From an uncultured Paracoccus sp. (lineage in GTDB: Bacteria; Pseudomonadota; Alphaproteobacteria; Rhodobacterales; Rhodobacteraceae): a DNA stretch of 64,000 nt. Of the stretch, positions 1-8,516 are shown one piece after another. Location of the stretch: contig NZ_CANKWH010000005.1 in assembly GCF_947487305.1 (NCBI RefSeq), positions 1 through 64,000 of the forward strand, given 5' to 3'. The translations under genes were made by a program, and so were the position numbers. The notes under the pieces were generated by a model. That model was not told the DNA's origin. It saw nothing but the letters and a program-made list of their open reading frames with translations, and made no database searches. Every line of letters starts with the position of its first letter. Position 1 is the first letter of the stretch.

Positions 1-176
1 GCATCCGACGAGGGAGCTACTCCAGCGTCGATGATCTGGAGGGTGCAATCTACGACTACCTGCTCCAGCACAACGCCAAGCCCAAGCCCTTCGTCTGGAG
101 CAAAAACGCCGATGACATCCTCGCCCGCGAACGCCGCGCCCTCAACGCCCTCGATGAAATCAGGGGCAACAGGTAA
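1..176 (+). CDS. IS630-family transposase, C-terminal end (5' part outside window)
   Basis: The reading frame is open from the first base (codons start at position 3) and stops with TAA at 174-176. The 57 visible residues contain GSYSSVDDLEGAIYDYL, then HNAKPKPFVWSKNADDI, which is the typical C-terminal end of IS630-family DDE transposases (the AI.DYL..HN..PKPF.W.K.AD.I pattern). The catalytic DDE residues would lie upstream of the window. The gene would be part of an insertion sequence of about 1.1 kb whose left end is not visible. Whether the transposase is intact cannot be judged here. The assignment rests on recognition of the family pattern. Confidence 0.85.
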   Translation, partial: IRRGSYSSVDDLEGAIYDYLLQHNAKPKPFVWSKNADDILARERRALNALDEIRGNR

Positions 177-204
177 GAGGCGTCAGACTCAGAACACTAG
201 TCCG
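1..204 (+). mobile_element. Right end of an IS630-type insertion sequence
   Basis: The IS630-like transposase stops at 176. A short stretch follows (about 183-204, ending in CACTAG) that resembles the terminal inverted repeat expected just after the transposase in this family, and IS630 elements duplicate a TA at insertion. The exact right boundary is inferred, because the left terminal repeat is outside the window and cannot be compared. Confidence 0.55.
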
Positions 205-352
205 CCTATGCGGCGCGACATCGATAGCGCCCGCCGGTAAATCAAACTAGAATGTTCATGGTTAATTAATATCCTTCCTGTCTCTGGAATTCAGCGTCAC
301 GATCAGTATGCTTGTTCCAAGTATATTGTCGAGAAACAGGTCTGCATTTACA

Positions 353-1228
353 ATGAACATTGAAGACCATGAACGGTTCAGTCAAATATACCAGAAGCAC
401 CAGCGCAATTGTTGGTATCTCTATCCGGCGTATATGGCGCTGTCTCAGTTGCGGTCGGACGTTGAAATCACCGAAGAATATCACGCGGGTTCCGTCATCC
501 TGTATCGGCAAAGCCAGCGCACGAACGGCACCGAGCTGGAGCTTTACACAACTCCAATGCCTTGCACCCCTGAAACGCTGCAGCATGCAATGCAACAGGT
601 CCGGGACGCGAATCGCCGCAAGCGTGTGCGCATCAGATATGTAGAACGATCCGAAATGCCCGAGGTGGCGCGTGCGGGCTTTATTCTGCGGGCGCGTGAA
701 GAGGAATCGCTCATGGACGGCGACAAGGTCCGGGCGCTTGAAGGTCCTGAATTCAGCCGCATTCGGCGCGAGATCGGCAAGACATCATCCCAGCCCGGTC
801 TCCAATGCCGTGACTATCGTCCCGAGGACGAAGCCGGTTGCCTTGCCGTCCTCGGGCGCTGGCGTGACCGGCTGAAGCAGGCCGGCCTACCACTCGAAGG
901 CGATCGATTGACGAGGAATTGCCTGCGCCATGCCGCCCATTGGCCGCGTCAGGCGATCCGGGGCCGGGTCTGCGAGATCGCCGGCGAAATTCGCGGCTTC
1001 ACCTTCGCCGGTCCGATTACCCGCGAATGTGGGAATCTTTTTGTGGGTATATCGGATACCGATATTCGCGGGCTTGCCTATCTGATCCGCCATGATCAGC
1101 TTTTGGAATGGCCTGAGCTCGCCTATTTCAATCACGGTAGTGGTGCCGGCCGGTCGGGCCTGAATGCTCTGAAGGACGCCTTTCGTCCGTTCGACAAGGC
1201 ACCCATCTACCGGGCTGTTTCCTCCTGA
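353..1228 (+). CDS. DUF2156-like (phosphatidylglycerol lysyltransferase C-domain type) protein, copy 1
   Basis: This 291-residue soluble protein is paralogous to the next gene. Its last 80 residues carry the arrangement typical of DUF2156/LPG-synthase C-terminal GNAT-like domains: a GFTFAGPI core strand, then a YFNHG segment, then GLNALKDAFRPF, which corresponds to the family N..D.G..GL...K..Y.P pattern. The family contains enzymes that transfer aminoacyl or acyl groups, but no substrate can be assigned. An in-frame ATG at 308 exists, but the ATG at 353 is preceded by AACAGG at a workable distance and is preferred. The gene is somewhat less GC-rich than its neighbours and lies beside an IS630 end, which suggests acquisition. 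Only 20 bp separate it from its paralogue, so the two are probably one operon. Confidence 0.6.
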   Translation: MNIEDHERFSQIYQKHQRNCWYLYPAYMALSQLRSDVEITEEYHAGSVILYRQSQRTNGTELELYTTPMPCTPETLQHAMQQVRDANRRKRVRIRYVERSEMPEVARAGFILRAREEESLMDGDKVRALEGPEFSRIRREIGKTSSQPGLQCRDYRPEDEAGCLAVLGRWRDRLKQAGLPLEGDRLTRNCLRHAAHWPRQAIRGRVCEIAGEIRGFTFAGPITRECGNLFVGISDTDIRGLAYLIRHDQLLEWPELAYFNHGSGAGRSGLNALKDAFRPFDKAPIYRAVSS

Positions 1229-1248
1229 ACCTTCGCAAGGACATCGTT

Positions 1249-2181
1249 ATGGATCATGCACAGGCATCCTTCGCGGATGACGCCCTTGAGGGACTCTCGA
1301 CAATCCAGCCCTCGGATTGCCAGATGTTTCGCGATGCCGTCGCCGCATCGGGCATTTCAGGCTGGTCCTATTTCTTCCCCTATCTGCTGCTCTTCAGCCA
1401 GTTGACCGGGGGCGACCGGCTTGTCTTCGAGACCGCGGGCCGCGCGATCCTGGTCTACCGGCTGTCGCGGAAACCGGACGGGGTTCGCCTGTCCCTGCTG
1501 GTGCCTCCCTTCCCCTTCGACGCCGCGGCGCTGGATCACGCCGGGGCGAGGATGGAGGCGGTGAATGCCGATCGCCGCCAACGCATCCTGCGCGTCCCCG
1601 ACGCCGCGGCCTGGCAGGTCGCACGCGAGGGCTTCAGCCTGCGTTTCAACACCGACGAGTACATCTATGACGCCGAAGACGTCACCCGGATGAGCGGCAG
1701 CCCCTATGCCAGCCTGCGGCGGAAGATCGGGCGCTATCGATCCACAGACCTGACCGCCCGCCCCTATCGCCAGACCGACCGCCCTGAATGCGAGGCGCTA
1801 CTGGAAGCGTGGCAGCTCGGTCTGAAGCGGCGTGGCATCAGCATCGGCCCCTATCGCGCCTATACCCGACTCTGCCTCGCGTGCGCCGATATCAGCCCGG
1901 AGGTCCTTCGAGGAGAGGTCATTCGCGTAGATGGCGCTGTCGCGGCCTTCACCTTTGGCGGCCCGATCAACGCGCAGATGTCCAGCATGTTCATCACCGT
2001 CTCGGACCACGCGCAGCCGGGTCTGGCCTATCTGCAACGCCAACGGTTCATCGCTGGCGATGCGGGCTCGACGCCATTGTTCAACGACTTTTGCGACAGC
2101 AAGCGTCCCGGTATGGCGCAAATGAAGCGCAGTTTTCGCCCGGTCGCGATGCATTCACTGTTCAACGCGGCGCGCGGGTGA
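1249..2181 (+). CDS. DUF2156-like (phosphatidylglycerol lysyltransferase C-domain type) protein, copy 2
   Basis: This 310-residue protein aligns along its length with the upstream gene: FFPYLLLFSQL near residue 40, AILVYRLSRKPDG near 65, a central segment EYIYDAEDVTRMSG with LRRKIGRY, and an AFTFGGPI strand near 230. The EYIYD.EDL..L.G..Y..KR pattern is characteristic of DUF2156, where it precedes the acyltransferase core. The C-terminal LFNDFCDSKRPGMAQMKRSFRP matches the family ending in modified form. It has no membrane segment, so it is not a full MprF-type lysyltransferase with a flippase domain. Function is unknown. A short hairpin follows and separates it from the convergent rlmN. Confidence 0.6.
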   Translation: MDHAQASFADDALEGLSTIQPSDCQMFRDAVAASGISGWSYFFPYLLLFSQLTGGDRLVFETAGRAILVYRLSRKPDGVRLSLLVPPFPFDAAALDHAGARMEAVNADRRQRILRVPDAAAWQVAREGFSLRFNTDEYIYDAEDVTRMSGSPYASLRRKIGRYRSTDLTARPYRQTDRPECEALLEAWQLGLKRRGISIGPYRAYTRLCLACADISPEVLRGEVIRVDGAVAAFTFGGPINAQMSSMFITVSDHAQPGLAYLQRQRFIAGDAGSTPLFNDFCDSKRPGMAQMKRSFRPVAMHSLFNAARG

Positions 2182-2190
2182 CGAACTCAA

Positions 2191-2205
2191 AAGGCGACCC
2201 GCCTT
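2191..2205. terminator. Hairpin between convergent genes
   Basis: AAGGCG (2191-2196), a 3-nt loop and CGCCTT (2200-2205) form a perfect 6-bp stem that includes part of the rlmN stop codon. On the minus strand it is followed by a short T run (TTTTGAG), as in an intrinsic terminator for rlmN. It could also serve the plus-strand gene ending at 2181. Confidence 0.55.
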
Positions 2206-3376
2206 AACCCGCCGCTTCCGCCGCGATCTGCGCCTTCGACTTCCGCCCGCGCTCGGTCGCGGATTTCAGCTGGCCGCAGGCGGCCATGATATCCTCGCCG
2301 CGTGGCGTGCGGATCGGGCTGGCATAGCCGGCCTTGTGGACGATGTCGGCAAAGGCCTCGATCCGTTCCCAGCTCGAGCGCTTGTAGGGCGCGCCGGGCC
2401 ATTCGTTGAAGGGGATCAGGTTGATCTTGGCGGGAATGCCCTGGATCAGCTTGACCAGCCGCCTTGCGTCGGCGTCGCTGTCATTCACCCCGTCCAGCAT
2501 CACATATTCAATGGTAATCCGCTCGCTGTTCGACAGGCGCGGATAGTCCCGCAGCGCATCCAGCAGCGTGGCGATGTTCCAGCGCTTATTGATCGGCACC
2601 AGCTTGTCGCGCACCTCGTCGGTGGTGGCGTGGAAGCTGACGGCCAGCAGGCAGCCGATTTCCTCGGCGGTGCGGGCGATCTCGGGCACGACGCCGCTGG
2701 TCGACAGCGTGATCCGGCGGCGCGAGAGGCTCAGCCCCTCGTTATCCATCACCACCTTCATCGCGTCGCGCACGCCCTCGAAATTATACAAGGGCTCGCC
2801 CATACCCATCAGCACGACATTGCTGATCAGCCGGGTCTCGTCCTTGGGCCCGCCCTGAACCGGCCATTCTTCCAGGTCGTCGCGCGCCACCATCAGCTGG
2901 CCGACGATCTCGCCCGGGGTCAGGTTGCGCACCAGCTTCTGCGTGCCGGTATGGCAGAAGGAGCAGGTCAGCGTGCAGCCGACCTGCGACGACACGCACA
3001 GCGTGCCGCGATTCTCTTCCGGGATATAGACCGCCTCAACCTCATGGCCGCCGGCGATGCGCAGCAAATACTTGCGGGTGCCGTCGGCGCTGACCTGCCG
3101 AGTCACCACCTCGGGCAGCGCGATCTCGAACTTTTCGGCCAACAGCGCGCGGTAATCCTTGGCCAGGTTGGTCATCAGCGCGAAATCGCGGACGCCCCAG
3201 TGATAGGTCCACTGCCAGACCTGCCCCACCCGCATCTTCGCCTGCTTTTCCGGCGTGCCGGCGGCGATCAGCGCCTCGCGCAGCTGGTCGCGGGTCAGGC
3301 CCACGATATTCGTGCGACCGCCCTCGGGCAGCTTGCGGGGAATGGTCAGGACATCCTGCGTGATAGGGGCGGACAT
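2204..3376 (-). CDS. rlmN: Dual-specificity 23S rRNA (A2503-C2)/tRNA methyltransferase RlmN
   Basis: A radical SAM enzyme of 390 residues that methylates C2 of adenosine 2503 in 23S rRNA and A37 of some tRNAs. The radical SAM cluster motif C-x3-C-x2-C is visible as CTLTCSFC in the context [26 protein letters not shown] follows, and the methyl-carrying cysteine is likely that of AACGQL near the C terminus. The family member RlmN is distinguished from Cfr by general sequence character. The frame extends to a TTG at 3433, but the ATG at 3376 (MSAPITQD) is the natural start, since the extra residues resemble translated leader. It stands alone on the minus strand, downstream of the ialB-like gene. 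Confidence 0.95.
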   Translation of the reverse strand: MSAPITQDVLTIPRKLPEGGRTNIVGLTRDQLREALIAAGTPEKQAKMRVGQVWQWTYHWGVRDFALMTNLAKDYRALLAEKFEIALPEVVTRQVSADGTRKYLLRIAGGHEVEAVYIPEENRGTLCVSSQVGCTLTCSFCHTGTQKLVRNLTPGEIVGQLMVARDDLEEWPVQGGPKDETRLISNVVLMGMGEPLYNFEGVRDAMKVVMDNEGLSLSRRRITLSTSGVVPEIARTAEEIGCLLAVSFHATTDEVRDKLVPINKRWNIATLLDALRDYPRLSNSERITIEYVMLDGVNDSDADARRLVKLIQGIPAKINLIPFNEWPGAPYKRSSWERIEAFADIVHKAGYASPIRTPRGEDIMAACGQLKSATERGRKSKAQIAAEAAG

Positions 3377-3485
3377 GGGGTTACCGGCAATGAGGAAAGA
3401 GCTGCAGATAAGGGAAAAGGGCCGGCAATTCAACCGACCCTTTCATCCGTGCAGAAATAACCCGGCGGAGTCACCGAAAGGCGAC

Positions 3486-3500
3486 GGGGGCGGCGCCCCC
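3486..3500 (-). terminator. GC-rich hairpin downstream of the IalB-family gene
   Basis: GGGGGCG-G-CGCCCCC forms a strong perfect inverted repeat 11 bp beyond the stop of the minus-strand gene. There is no clear T run, so it may act as a weak terminator, an RNA stabiliser or a dispersed repeat. Confidence 0.4.
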
Positions 3501-3510
3501 GGACCACTGG

Positions 3511-4032
3511 TTACTTGCAGCGTTCCTTCGCCGTATTGGTCGCGGCGGTGATGCCCGACAGGCTGAACGTGTCCTGCGTCTGGGTGCCGCGCGACGAGCG
3601 GCCGGTGATCGTCGCCGAGGAGCCCGCGCGCAGCGCGCCGATCAGCTTGCCGTCTTCCGACGGGCTGCCGGTCCAGGCGCTTTCGCCCTCGGTGAACAGG
3701 TTGAACTTCTGCCCGCCGATATCCACCTCGACGGTCGAGTCGGGCGCGAAGGGATAACCGCCGGTGAACGAGACCTCGCCGTCCTGCCCCGGGCGATAGG
3801 CAATATACAGCCGGATGTCGCTGCGCGTCACCTCGACTGCCTGGCCGTCGCGGGTGTTGACCGTCGACTTCGGCGGCGACACCGCCCAGCATTCCTTGGG
3901 GCTGTCGGCGGCGAAGACGGTCCAGTCGCCCTCGGTCGCCACGACGTTGTTGGATTCCTGCGCCTGCGCGGCGGTCAGGCCGCCCGCAGCTACTGCAATG
4001 GCCAACATGCCGCGCAGCGTAAATGGTTTCAT
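3511..4032 (-). CDS. Invasion-associated locus B (IalB) family protein
   Basis: A 173-residue exported protein. The N terminus MKPFTLRGMLAIAVAAGG followed by LTAAQAQ is a classical signal peptide. The mature part begins with an EGDWTVF segment, followed by CWAVS, RPG.DGEVSFTGGYPF, and a C-terminal F.LSGIT.A...A..RC, all typical of the IalB family of small periplasmic or outer-membrane-associated proteins. The two cysteines (CWAVS near the N terminus and the penultimate ERCK) could form a disulfide. The ATG at 4032 has AGGAGG seven bases upstream, which fixes the start over the longer reading at 4050. IalB was first linked to erythrocyte invasion in Bartonella; the role in free-living relatives is unknown. 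Confidence 0.85.
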   Translation of the reverse strand: MKPFTLRGMLAIAVAAGGLTAAQAQESNNVVATEGDWTVFAADSPKECWAVSPPKSTVNTRDGQAVEVTRSDIRLYIAYRPGQDGEVSFTGGYPFAPDSTVEVDIGGQKFNLFTEGESAWTGSPSEDGKLIGALRAGSSATITGRSSRGTQTQDTFSLSGITAATNTAKERCK

Positions 4033-4182
4033 GCTCTGGCCTCCTGCCAAATCGCCTGTTTGCCGGCGTTGTTTCCGATTGCGATGGTGTTTTCAACCGA
4101 CTGCCGGCAGGATAGCCCAAGATCGAGGGCGCGAAAAAGGCCCATTGGCGGGAAATCGCGCAATTGTCAGGGGAAATTTGGA

Positions 4183-5169
4183 ATGTCGGCTGTTGATCTG
4201 ATCGAGTTGTGGCGCGGCGGGATGCTGGAAAGCGTGCATCGCGGCCATGCGGTGATCTGCGACCCCTCGGGCGTGGTCGAGGCCTGGGGCGATCCCGGGG
4301 CGGTGATCTTTCCCCGCTCGTCCTGCAAGATGATCCAGGCCCTGCCGCTTCTGGAAAGCGGTGCGGCTGCGGCGGCCGGGCTGCGCCCCGAACAGCTGGC
4401 CCTGTCCTGCGCCAGCCATAACGGCGCCGCCATCCATGTCGAACGGGTGGACAGCTGGTTGAAAACCCGCGGGCTGTCCGAGCGTGACCTGCGCTGCGGC
4501 TCGCATATGCCGGGCGACCGGATCGAGGCGGCGCGGCTGACCTGCGCCGGCGCCAGCCCCTGCCAATTGCACAACAACTGCTCGGGCAAGCACGCGGGTT
4601 TTCTGACGCTGAACCAGCATCTCGGCGGCAATTCGGAATATGTCGAGCTTGATCATCCGGTGCAGCTGGCCTGCAAGGCCGCCTTCGAAGAGGTGACGGG
4701 CGAGACCAGCCCCGGTTTCGGCATCGATGGATGCTCGGCCCCGAACCATGCCGGCACGATCACCGGGCTTGCCCGCGCCATGGCGGCCTTTGCCGCCCCC
4801 GGCGGCGGGGCGAGGGGCGAGGCGATGGCCTCGCTGGTTCAGGCGATGTGCGCCTTTCCCGAACTCGTGGCCGGCGAGGGCCGCGCCTGCACCGCGCTGA
4901 TGCGGGCGATGCAGGGCCGCGTTGCGGTCAAGACCGGGGCCGAGGCGGTCTTTGTCGCCATCATTCCCGAGAAGAAACTGGGCGTGGCGCTGAAAATCCT
5001 CGACGGCGGCACCCGGGCCAGCGAAGCGGCGATCACCGCCCTCTTGGTGCATCTGGGTGTGCTCGACGCGGATCATCCGGTGGTCGAGACCTATCTGACC
5101 GGCGACCAGAAGAACTGGCGCGGCATCGTCACCGGCCAGTTGCGGCGGGCCAAGGGTTTTCCGGTCTGA
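4183..5169 (+). CDS. L-asparaginase, rhizobial AnsA type (Asparaginase_II family)
   Basis: A 328-residue cytoplasmic enzyme predicted to hydrolyse L-asparagine to aspartate and ammonia. The conserved blocks of the Rhizobium etli-type family are present: PRSSCKMIQALPLLESGAA near the N terminus, LSCASHNGAAIH, CGSHMP, NNCSGKHAGFL and GFGIDGCSAPN. This family is unrelated to the E. coli AnsA/AnsB fold and resembles serine-hydrolase/glutaminase-type folds. The ATG at 4183 is preceded by GGGGA at about nine bases and matches the family N terminus; upstream in-frame codons are rejected. The gene is monocistronic, divergent from the IalB-family gene, with a candidate terminator about 80 bp downstream. 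Confidence 0.9.
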   Translation: MSAVDLIELWRGGMLESVHRGHAVICDPSGVVEAWGDPGAVIFPRSSCKMIQALPLLESGAAAAAGLRPEQLALSCASHNGAAIHVERVDSWLKTRGLSERDLRCGSHMPGDRIEAARLTCAGASPCQLHNNCSGKHAGFLTLNQHLGGNSEYVELDHPVQLACKAAFEEVTGETSPGFGIDGCSAPNHAGTITGLARAMAAFAAPGGGARGEAMASLVQAMCAFPELVAGEGRACTALMRAMQGRVAVKTGAEAVFVAIIPEKKLGVALKILDGGTRASEAAITALLVHLGVLDADHPVVETYLTGDQKNWRGIVTGQLRRAKGFPV

Positions 5170-5249
5170 GATGCGTCACAACCGACGATCTCAGACCAGG
5201 TCCCCTAGCCTCGGCGCGCGCGGTCGGATTTTGCGGTGCTGAAGACCAC

Positions 5250-5271
5250 GCGGCTCAGCCGCCGGCTTTTT
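5250..5271 (+). terminator. Candidate intrinsic terminator after the asparaginase gene
   Basis: GCGGC-TCA-GCCGC followed by CGGCTTTTT, on the plus strand. It overlaps the last codons of the convergent lipoprotein gene. The stem is short (5 bp), so confidence is limited. Confidence 0.45.
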
Positions 5272-5500
5272 CGCGCTGGCCTTCCTGAAGGCAGATATTG
5301 TCCGCAGTCTTGACATCCATACTGTTGGGCCGGCTGATGGCACGGTCCCAGATCACCTGCTCATGGGTATAAAGCTGGCAGGTCACCGGACCCGCCTCGG
5401 TCTGGACGACAACCGGCGTCGTCTCGTAGTCACGCGGATCAAGCGAACAGGCGGCAAGAAACAGACTCGTCAAGGCGATCGACACAGGCTTAACAGGCAT
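5255..5500 (-). CDS. Small lipoprotein of unknown function
   Basis: An 81-residue protein with a lipoprotein signal: MPVKPVSIALTSLFLAAC, where LAAC is the lipobox and the cysteine at about position 18 would be lipidated. The mature part is about 60 residues, contains two further cysteines (TCQLY and NICLQEG) that could pair, and is otherwise without recognisable domain. Residue +2 after the cysteine is Ser, which would favour outer-membrane sorting under the E. coli rule. The gene stands alone. No function can be assigned. Confidence 0.65.
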   Translation of the reverse strand: MPVKPVSIALTSLFLAACSLDPRDYETTPVVVQTEAGPVTCQLYTHEQVIWDRAISRPNSMDVKTADNICLQEGQREKAGG

Positions 5501-5801
5501 CCTTACGGTCCTTCATGGCGGCCCAGAGGGGCCAGGGCTATGTCCCGGACAAGCACGGCAGGCAGCCTATCGACAGAAGTGCCGCCGCGATTCCGGAGTT
5601 CGCACAGTCAACAACGCCATGCCACTGGTGTAAAAGGAAAATTATCTCGAACTTTCAAAACCTGTCCTTTTCTACGGGTCAGATAGTCAGAGACGATGTG
5701 AAAGCCTGACACAGGTCAATTGGATGGCCTTCTTCCATGCAATTCAACCACCATGCGTTCGCGCTCCACATCAGGCCAACTCGCCTGCGCGAATTGCCTG
5801 G
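5501..5801. other. Intergenic stretch
   Basis: About 300 bp between the lipoprotein gene start and the end of the export permease gene, comparatively AT-rich near 5600-5690. A plus-strand frame of 64 codons (5515-5709) has no recognisable protein character and is not annotated. No RNA or repeat was recognised. Confidence 0.5.
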
Positions 5802-6623
5802 CTACTTGCCAGCACTCCAGCTGGCCGAGACGCTGTTGCGCGTGGTGAATTCTGCCATCAGACCGATCATCGTCACCGCGATGGTGAAATAGATCGGGTA
5901 TTCCAGATTGGTCTTGTGCGGCACATAGTTGATGAAGGCGAAGCCGCGCATCTGGTCGATGATGTGGAAAAGCGGGTTCCACTCGAAATAGGGCAGCATG
6001 AAGTTGGGCAGGGTATTGGCGACGAACATCTTGCCCGAGGCGATCATGTTCAGCCGCGAATAGATACTGGTCAGCAGCCCTGCCGCCTTGGGCGCCCAGG
6101 GCCGGATCGACAGGAAAACCAGACCCACCGCGCAACCCGACAGCCACGCCAGCACCAGCAGCGCGAGGCAGGCGACCCAGTCATTGACGACGACGGGCGT
6201 GACCGCAGCATGATAGACCCACAGGATCACGATACAACTGAGGATCTGCTTGTAGAGCACCGCAACGGCGGCACCGGCGATCATGACCGCCGAACTCATC
6301 GGTCCGTGTTTGGTCATCCCCGAGGTCAGCGCACCCGAACTCGACACAGCCGACGTGCCTTGGACATGGGTGACGAAGACAAAGATGCCGGTCATGATGA
6401 AGACCATGAAATCGCCCCTGATGGGCGAGGTCCGCACGCCGATGACGTAGTAGAGCAGGAAGAACGCCACCACCATCAGCGAGGATTGGATGATGGTCAG
6501 CAGCAGCCCGATCAGCGGATTGGTGTGTTCCTTGCGCAGGTTGTAGACGATCTGGAAATAGATCAGCAGCAGCGTGTTATACGCCGCCTCGAGCATGTTC
6601 CGGTTGCGGTGCTGAACGAACAA
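5802..6623 (-). CDS. ABC-2 type polysaccharide export permease (KpsM-like)
   Basis: An inner-membrane permease of about 273 residues with roughly six hydrophobic segments. It belongs to the ABC-2 class used for capsule, exopolysaccharide or O-antigen export. The segments NMIASGKMFVANTLP and WNPLFHIIDQMRGFAFINY are characteristic of the capsule-type branch. The start is uncertain: a TTG at 6623 gives MFVQHRNRNMLEAAYN, which fits the family N terminus; an ATG at 6596 and a TTG at 6650 are alternatives. No partner ATPase is in the window. It is divergent from cysQ-kdsB and lies at the edge of the polysaccharide locus. A second related permease begins at the far end of the window on the same strand. 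Confidence 0.8.
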   Translation of the reverse strand: MFVQHRNRNMLEAAYNTLLLIYFQIVYNLRKEHTNPLIGLLLTIIQSSLMVVAFFLLYYVIGVRTSPIRGDFMVFIMTGIFVFVTHVQGTSAVSSSGALTSGMTKHGPMSSAVMIAGAAVAVLYKQILSCIVILWVYHAAVTPVVVNDWVACLALLVLAWLSGCAVGLVFLSIRPWAPKAAGLLTSIYSRLNMIASGKMFVANTLPNFMLPYFEWNPLFHIIDQMRGFAFINYVPHKTNLEYPIYFTIAVTMIGLMAEFTTRNSVSASWSAGK

Positions 6624-6757
6624 CGGCGAGTAAACCCGGGCTAAGGCCAATGCGCCGGGGGCGCTTGCTCATCCCCGGTCGCGCGATCATAAGTGGGGAA
6701 AGGTGAAGATTCAATCAGCGGCGGCTGTGGTCGCCCTGGCAGAAAAGGCAGGACTTT

Positions 6758-7555
6758 ATGGAATTCGACCGATTGTCAGCCGAGATGCGCCGGCTTGCGC
6801 TGGCGGCAGGCGCGAAGATCATGGACATCTATGACGCCGAGGATTTCGAGGTGCGTTCCAAGTCCGACGCCTCGCCCGTCACCGAGGCGGACGAGGCCGC
6901 AGACGCGCTGATCTCGGCGGGGCTGCGCGCGGCCTTTCCCGACATCGCGCTGGTGACCGAGGAACAGGCCGCAACGCACGAGGTGGCGGCGACCAGTTTC
7001 CTGATCGTCGACCCGCTGGACGGCACCAAGGAATTCGTCCAGCGTCGCGGCGATTTCACCGTCAACATCGCCTATGTCGAGAACGGCGTGCCGCTGCGTG
7101 GCGTGGTCTATGCCCCGGCCAAGGGGCGGCTTTTCTATACCACGGCTGACGGCCGCTCGGTCGAGGAGATGGGGCCCTTCGGCGAGACGCCGGGCGAGAC
7201 CCATCCGATCGGGGTGAACCCGATGCCCGACAATCGCGGGCTGATGGTGGTGGCGTCGAAATCGCACCGCGATGCGGCGACCGATGACTATATCGCCCGG
7301 TACGGCGTGCGCGACATGACCAGCGCGGGATCGTCGCTGAAGTTTTGCTTGGTTGCGACGGGCGAGGCCGATCTCTACCCCCGGCTTGGCCGGACGATGG
7401 AATGGGACACGGCAGCCGGCGATGCGGTGCTGCGCGGTGCCGGTGGCGAGGTGGTGCGTTTCGATGACCATACGCCGCTGACCTATGGCAAGCCGGCCTT
7501 CGAAAACCCCTTCTTCATCGCCTTCGCCCCGGGCGTGCTGCTGGTCAAGGACTGA
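6758..7555 (+). CDS. cysQ: 3'(2'),5'-bisphosphate nucleotidase CysQ
   Basis: A 265-residue inositol-monophosphatase-family enzyme that hydrolyses 3'-phosphoadenosine 5'-phosphate (PAP), the by-product of PAPS-dependent sulfate transfer, to AMP. Metal-binding motifs are visible: SDASPVTEADEAAD near residue 40, VTEE near 70, DPLDGTKEFV near 90, and WDTAAGDAVLRGAGG near 220. The SLKFCLVATGEADLYPR segment is typical of CysQ rather than of inositol monophosphatases. The ATG at 6758 has AGGCAGGA upstream. It is three bases upstream of kdsB and in the same locus as a sulfotransferase-like gene at 14.2-15.6 kb, which suggests that it protects that enzyme from PAP inhibition. Confidence 0.92.
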   Translation: MEFDRLSAEMRRLALAAGAKIMDIYDAEDFEVRSKSDASPVTEADEAADALISAGLRAAFPDIALVTEEQAATHEVAATSFLIVDPLDGTKEFVQRRGDFTVNIAYVENGVPLRGVVYAPAKGRLFYTTADGRSVEEMGPFGETPGETHPIGVNPMPDNRGLMVVASKSHRDAATDDYIARYGVRDMTSAGSSLKFCLVATGEADLYPRLGRTMEWDTAAGDAVLRGAGGEVVRFDDHTPLTYGKPAFENPFFIAFAPGVLLVKD

Positions 7556-7558
7556 GAC

Positions 7559-8359
7559 ATGTCCGTGGTCATCATCATCCCCGCCCGCCACGCCTCGACC
7601 CGCTATCCGGGCAAGCCGCTGGTGCCGCTGAAGGGCGCGGGCGGTCAGGCCCGGACACTGATCCGACGCAGCTGGGATGCGGCCATGGCGGTGCCGGGCA
7701 TCGACCGGGTGGTGGTCGCCACTGATGACGAGCGAATCCGCGATCATGCCCTGGGCTTCGGCGCCGAGGTGGTGATGACCGCGACCACATGTCGCAACGG
7801 CACCGAGCGCTGCGCCGAGGCGATCGCCAACCTGGGCATCTCGCCCGAGATCGTGGTGAACCTGCAGGGCGACGCGCCGCTGACCCCGGCCTGGTTCATC
7901 GAGGACCTGGTGCGGGGCCTGCGCGCCGCGCCCGAGGCCGATCTGGCGACCCCGGTGCTGAACTGCGACGGCCGGATGCGCGCCGACCTGATCGCCGATC
8001 GCCGCGCCGGACGGGTCGGTGGCACCACGGCGGTCTTTGGCCCCGACATGCACGCGCTCTATTTTACCAAGGAAGTCGTTCCCTTCGCCGCCGGCCCCTT
8101 TGCCGATGACGAGGAAACCCCGGTTCATCACCATGTCGGCGTCTATGCCTATCGCCCCGATGCGCTGGCGGCCTATGCCACCTGGCCCGAGGGCAAGCTG
8201 GAAAAGCTGGAAGGGCTGGAGCAGCTGCGCTTTCTGGAACAGGGGCGGCGGGTACAGTGTGTCAGGGTCGAATCGCAGGGCCGTGAATTCTGGGAACTGA
8301 ACAACCCCGAGGACGTTGCCAAGCTCGAGGCAATGATGGCCCGCATGGGCATCGACTAG
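7559..8359 (+). CDS. kdsB: 3-deoxy-manno-octulosonate cytidylyltransferase (CMP-Kdo synthetase)
   Basis: A 266-residue cytoplasmic nucleotidyltransferase that activates Kdo with CTP to give CMP-Kdo for lipid A or capsule linker synthesis. The signature N terminus VVIIIPARHASTRYPGKPL is present, followed by VVVATDD (metal/nucleotide site), NLQGDAPL, and a C-terminal GLEQLRFLEQG that is diagnostic of KdsB. Three bases separate it from cysQ, so both are likely one transcript. The stretch from 8360 to 8516 after the gene probably carries the promoter of the galU operon. Confidence 0.9.
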   Translation: MSVVIIIPARHASTRYPGKPLVPLKGAGGQARTLIRRSWDAAMAVPGIDRVVVATDDERIRDHALGFGAEVVMTATTCRNGTERCAEAIANLGISPEIVVNLQGDAPLTPAWFIEDLVRGLRAAPEADLATPVLNCDGRMRADLIADRRAGRVGGTTAVFGPDMHALYFTKEVVPFAAGPFADDEETPVHHHVGVYAYRPDALAAYATWPEGKLEKLEGLEQLRFLEQGRRVQCVRVESQGREFWELNNPEDVAKLEAMMARMGID

Positions 8360-8516
8360 GCAAGACCGTATCGAGACTACAGTATAACGCCGCAAACGCA
8401 TTGCATTAAGCAGTAACCCCTTGGTGTATTGATGCCATTGGGTCGATATAAGATAAGGTCGCCGCGCGACGCGGGCAGGCTGACGGCTGTTGGCAGCGAT
8501 TGGCAGGAGACATGTG

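Noticed and set aside
5515..5709. Small plus-strand frame in the 5.5-5.8 kb intergenic stretch
   Set aside because: No ribosome binding site, no recognisable protein pattern, and it crosses the upstream region of the lipoprotein gene.
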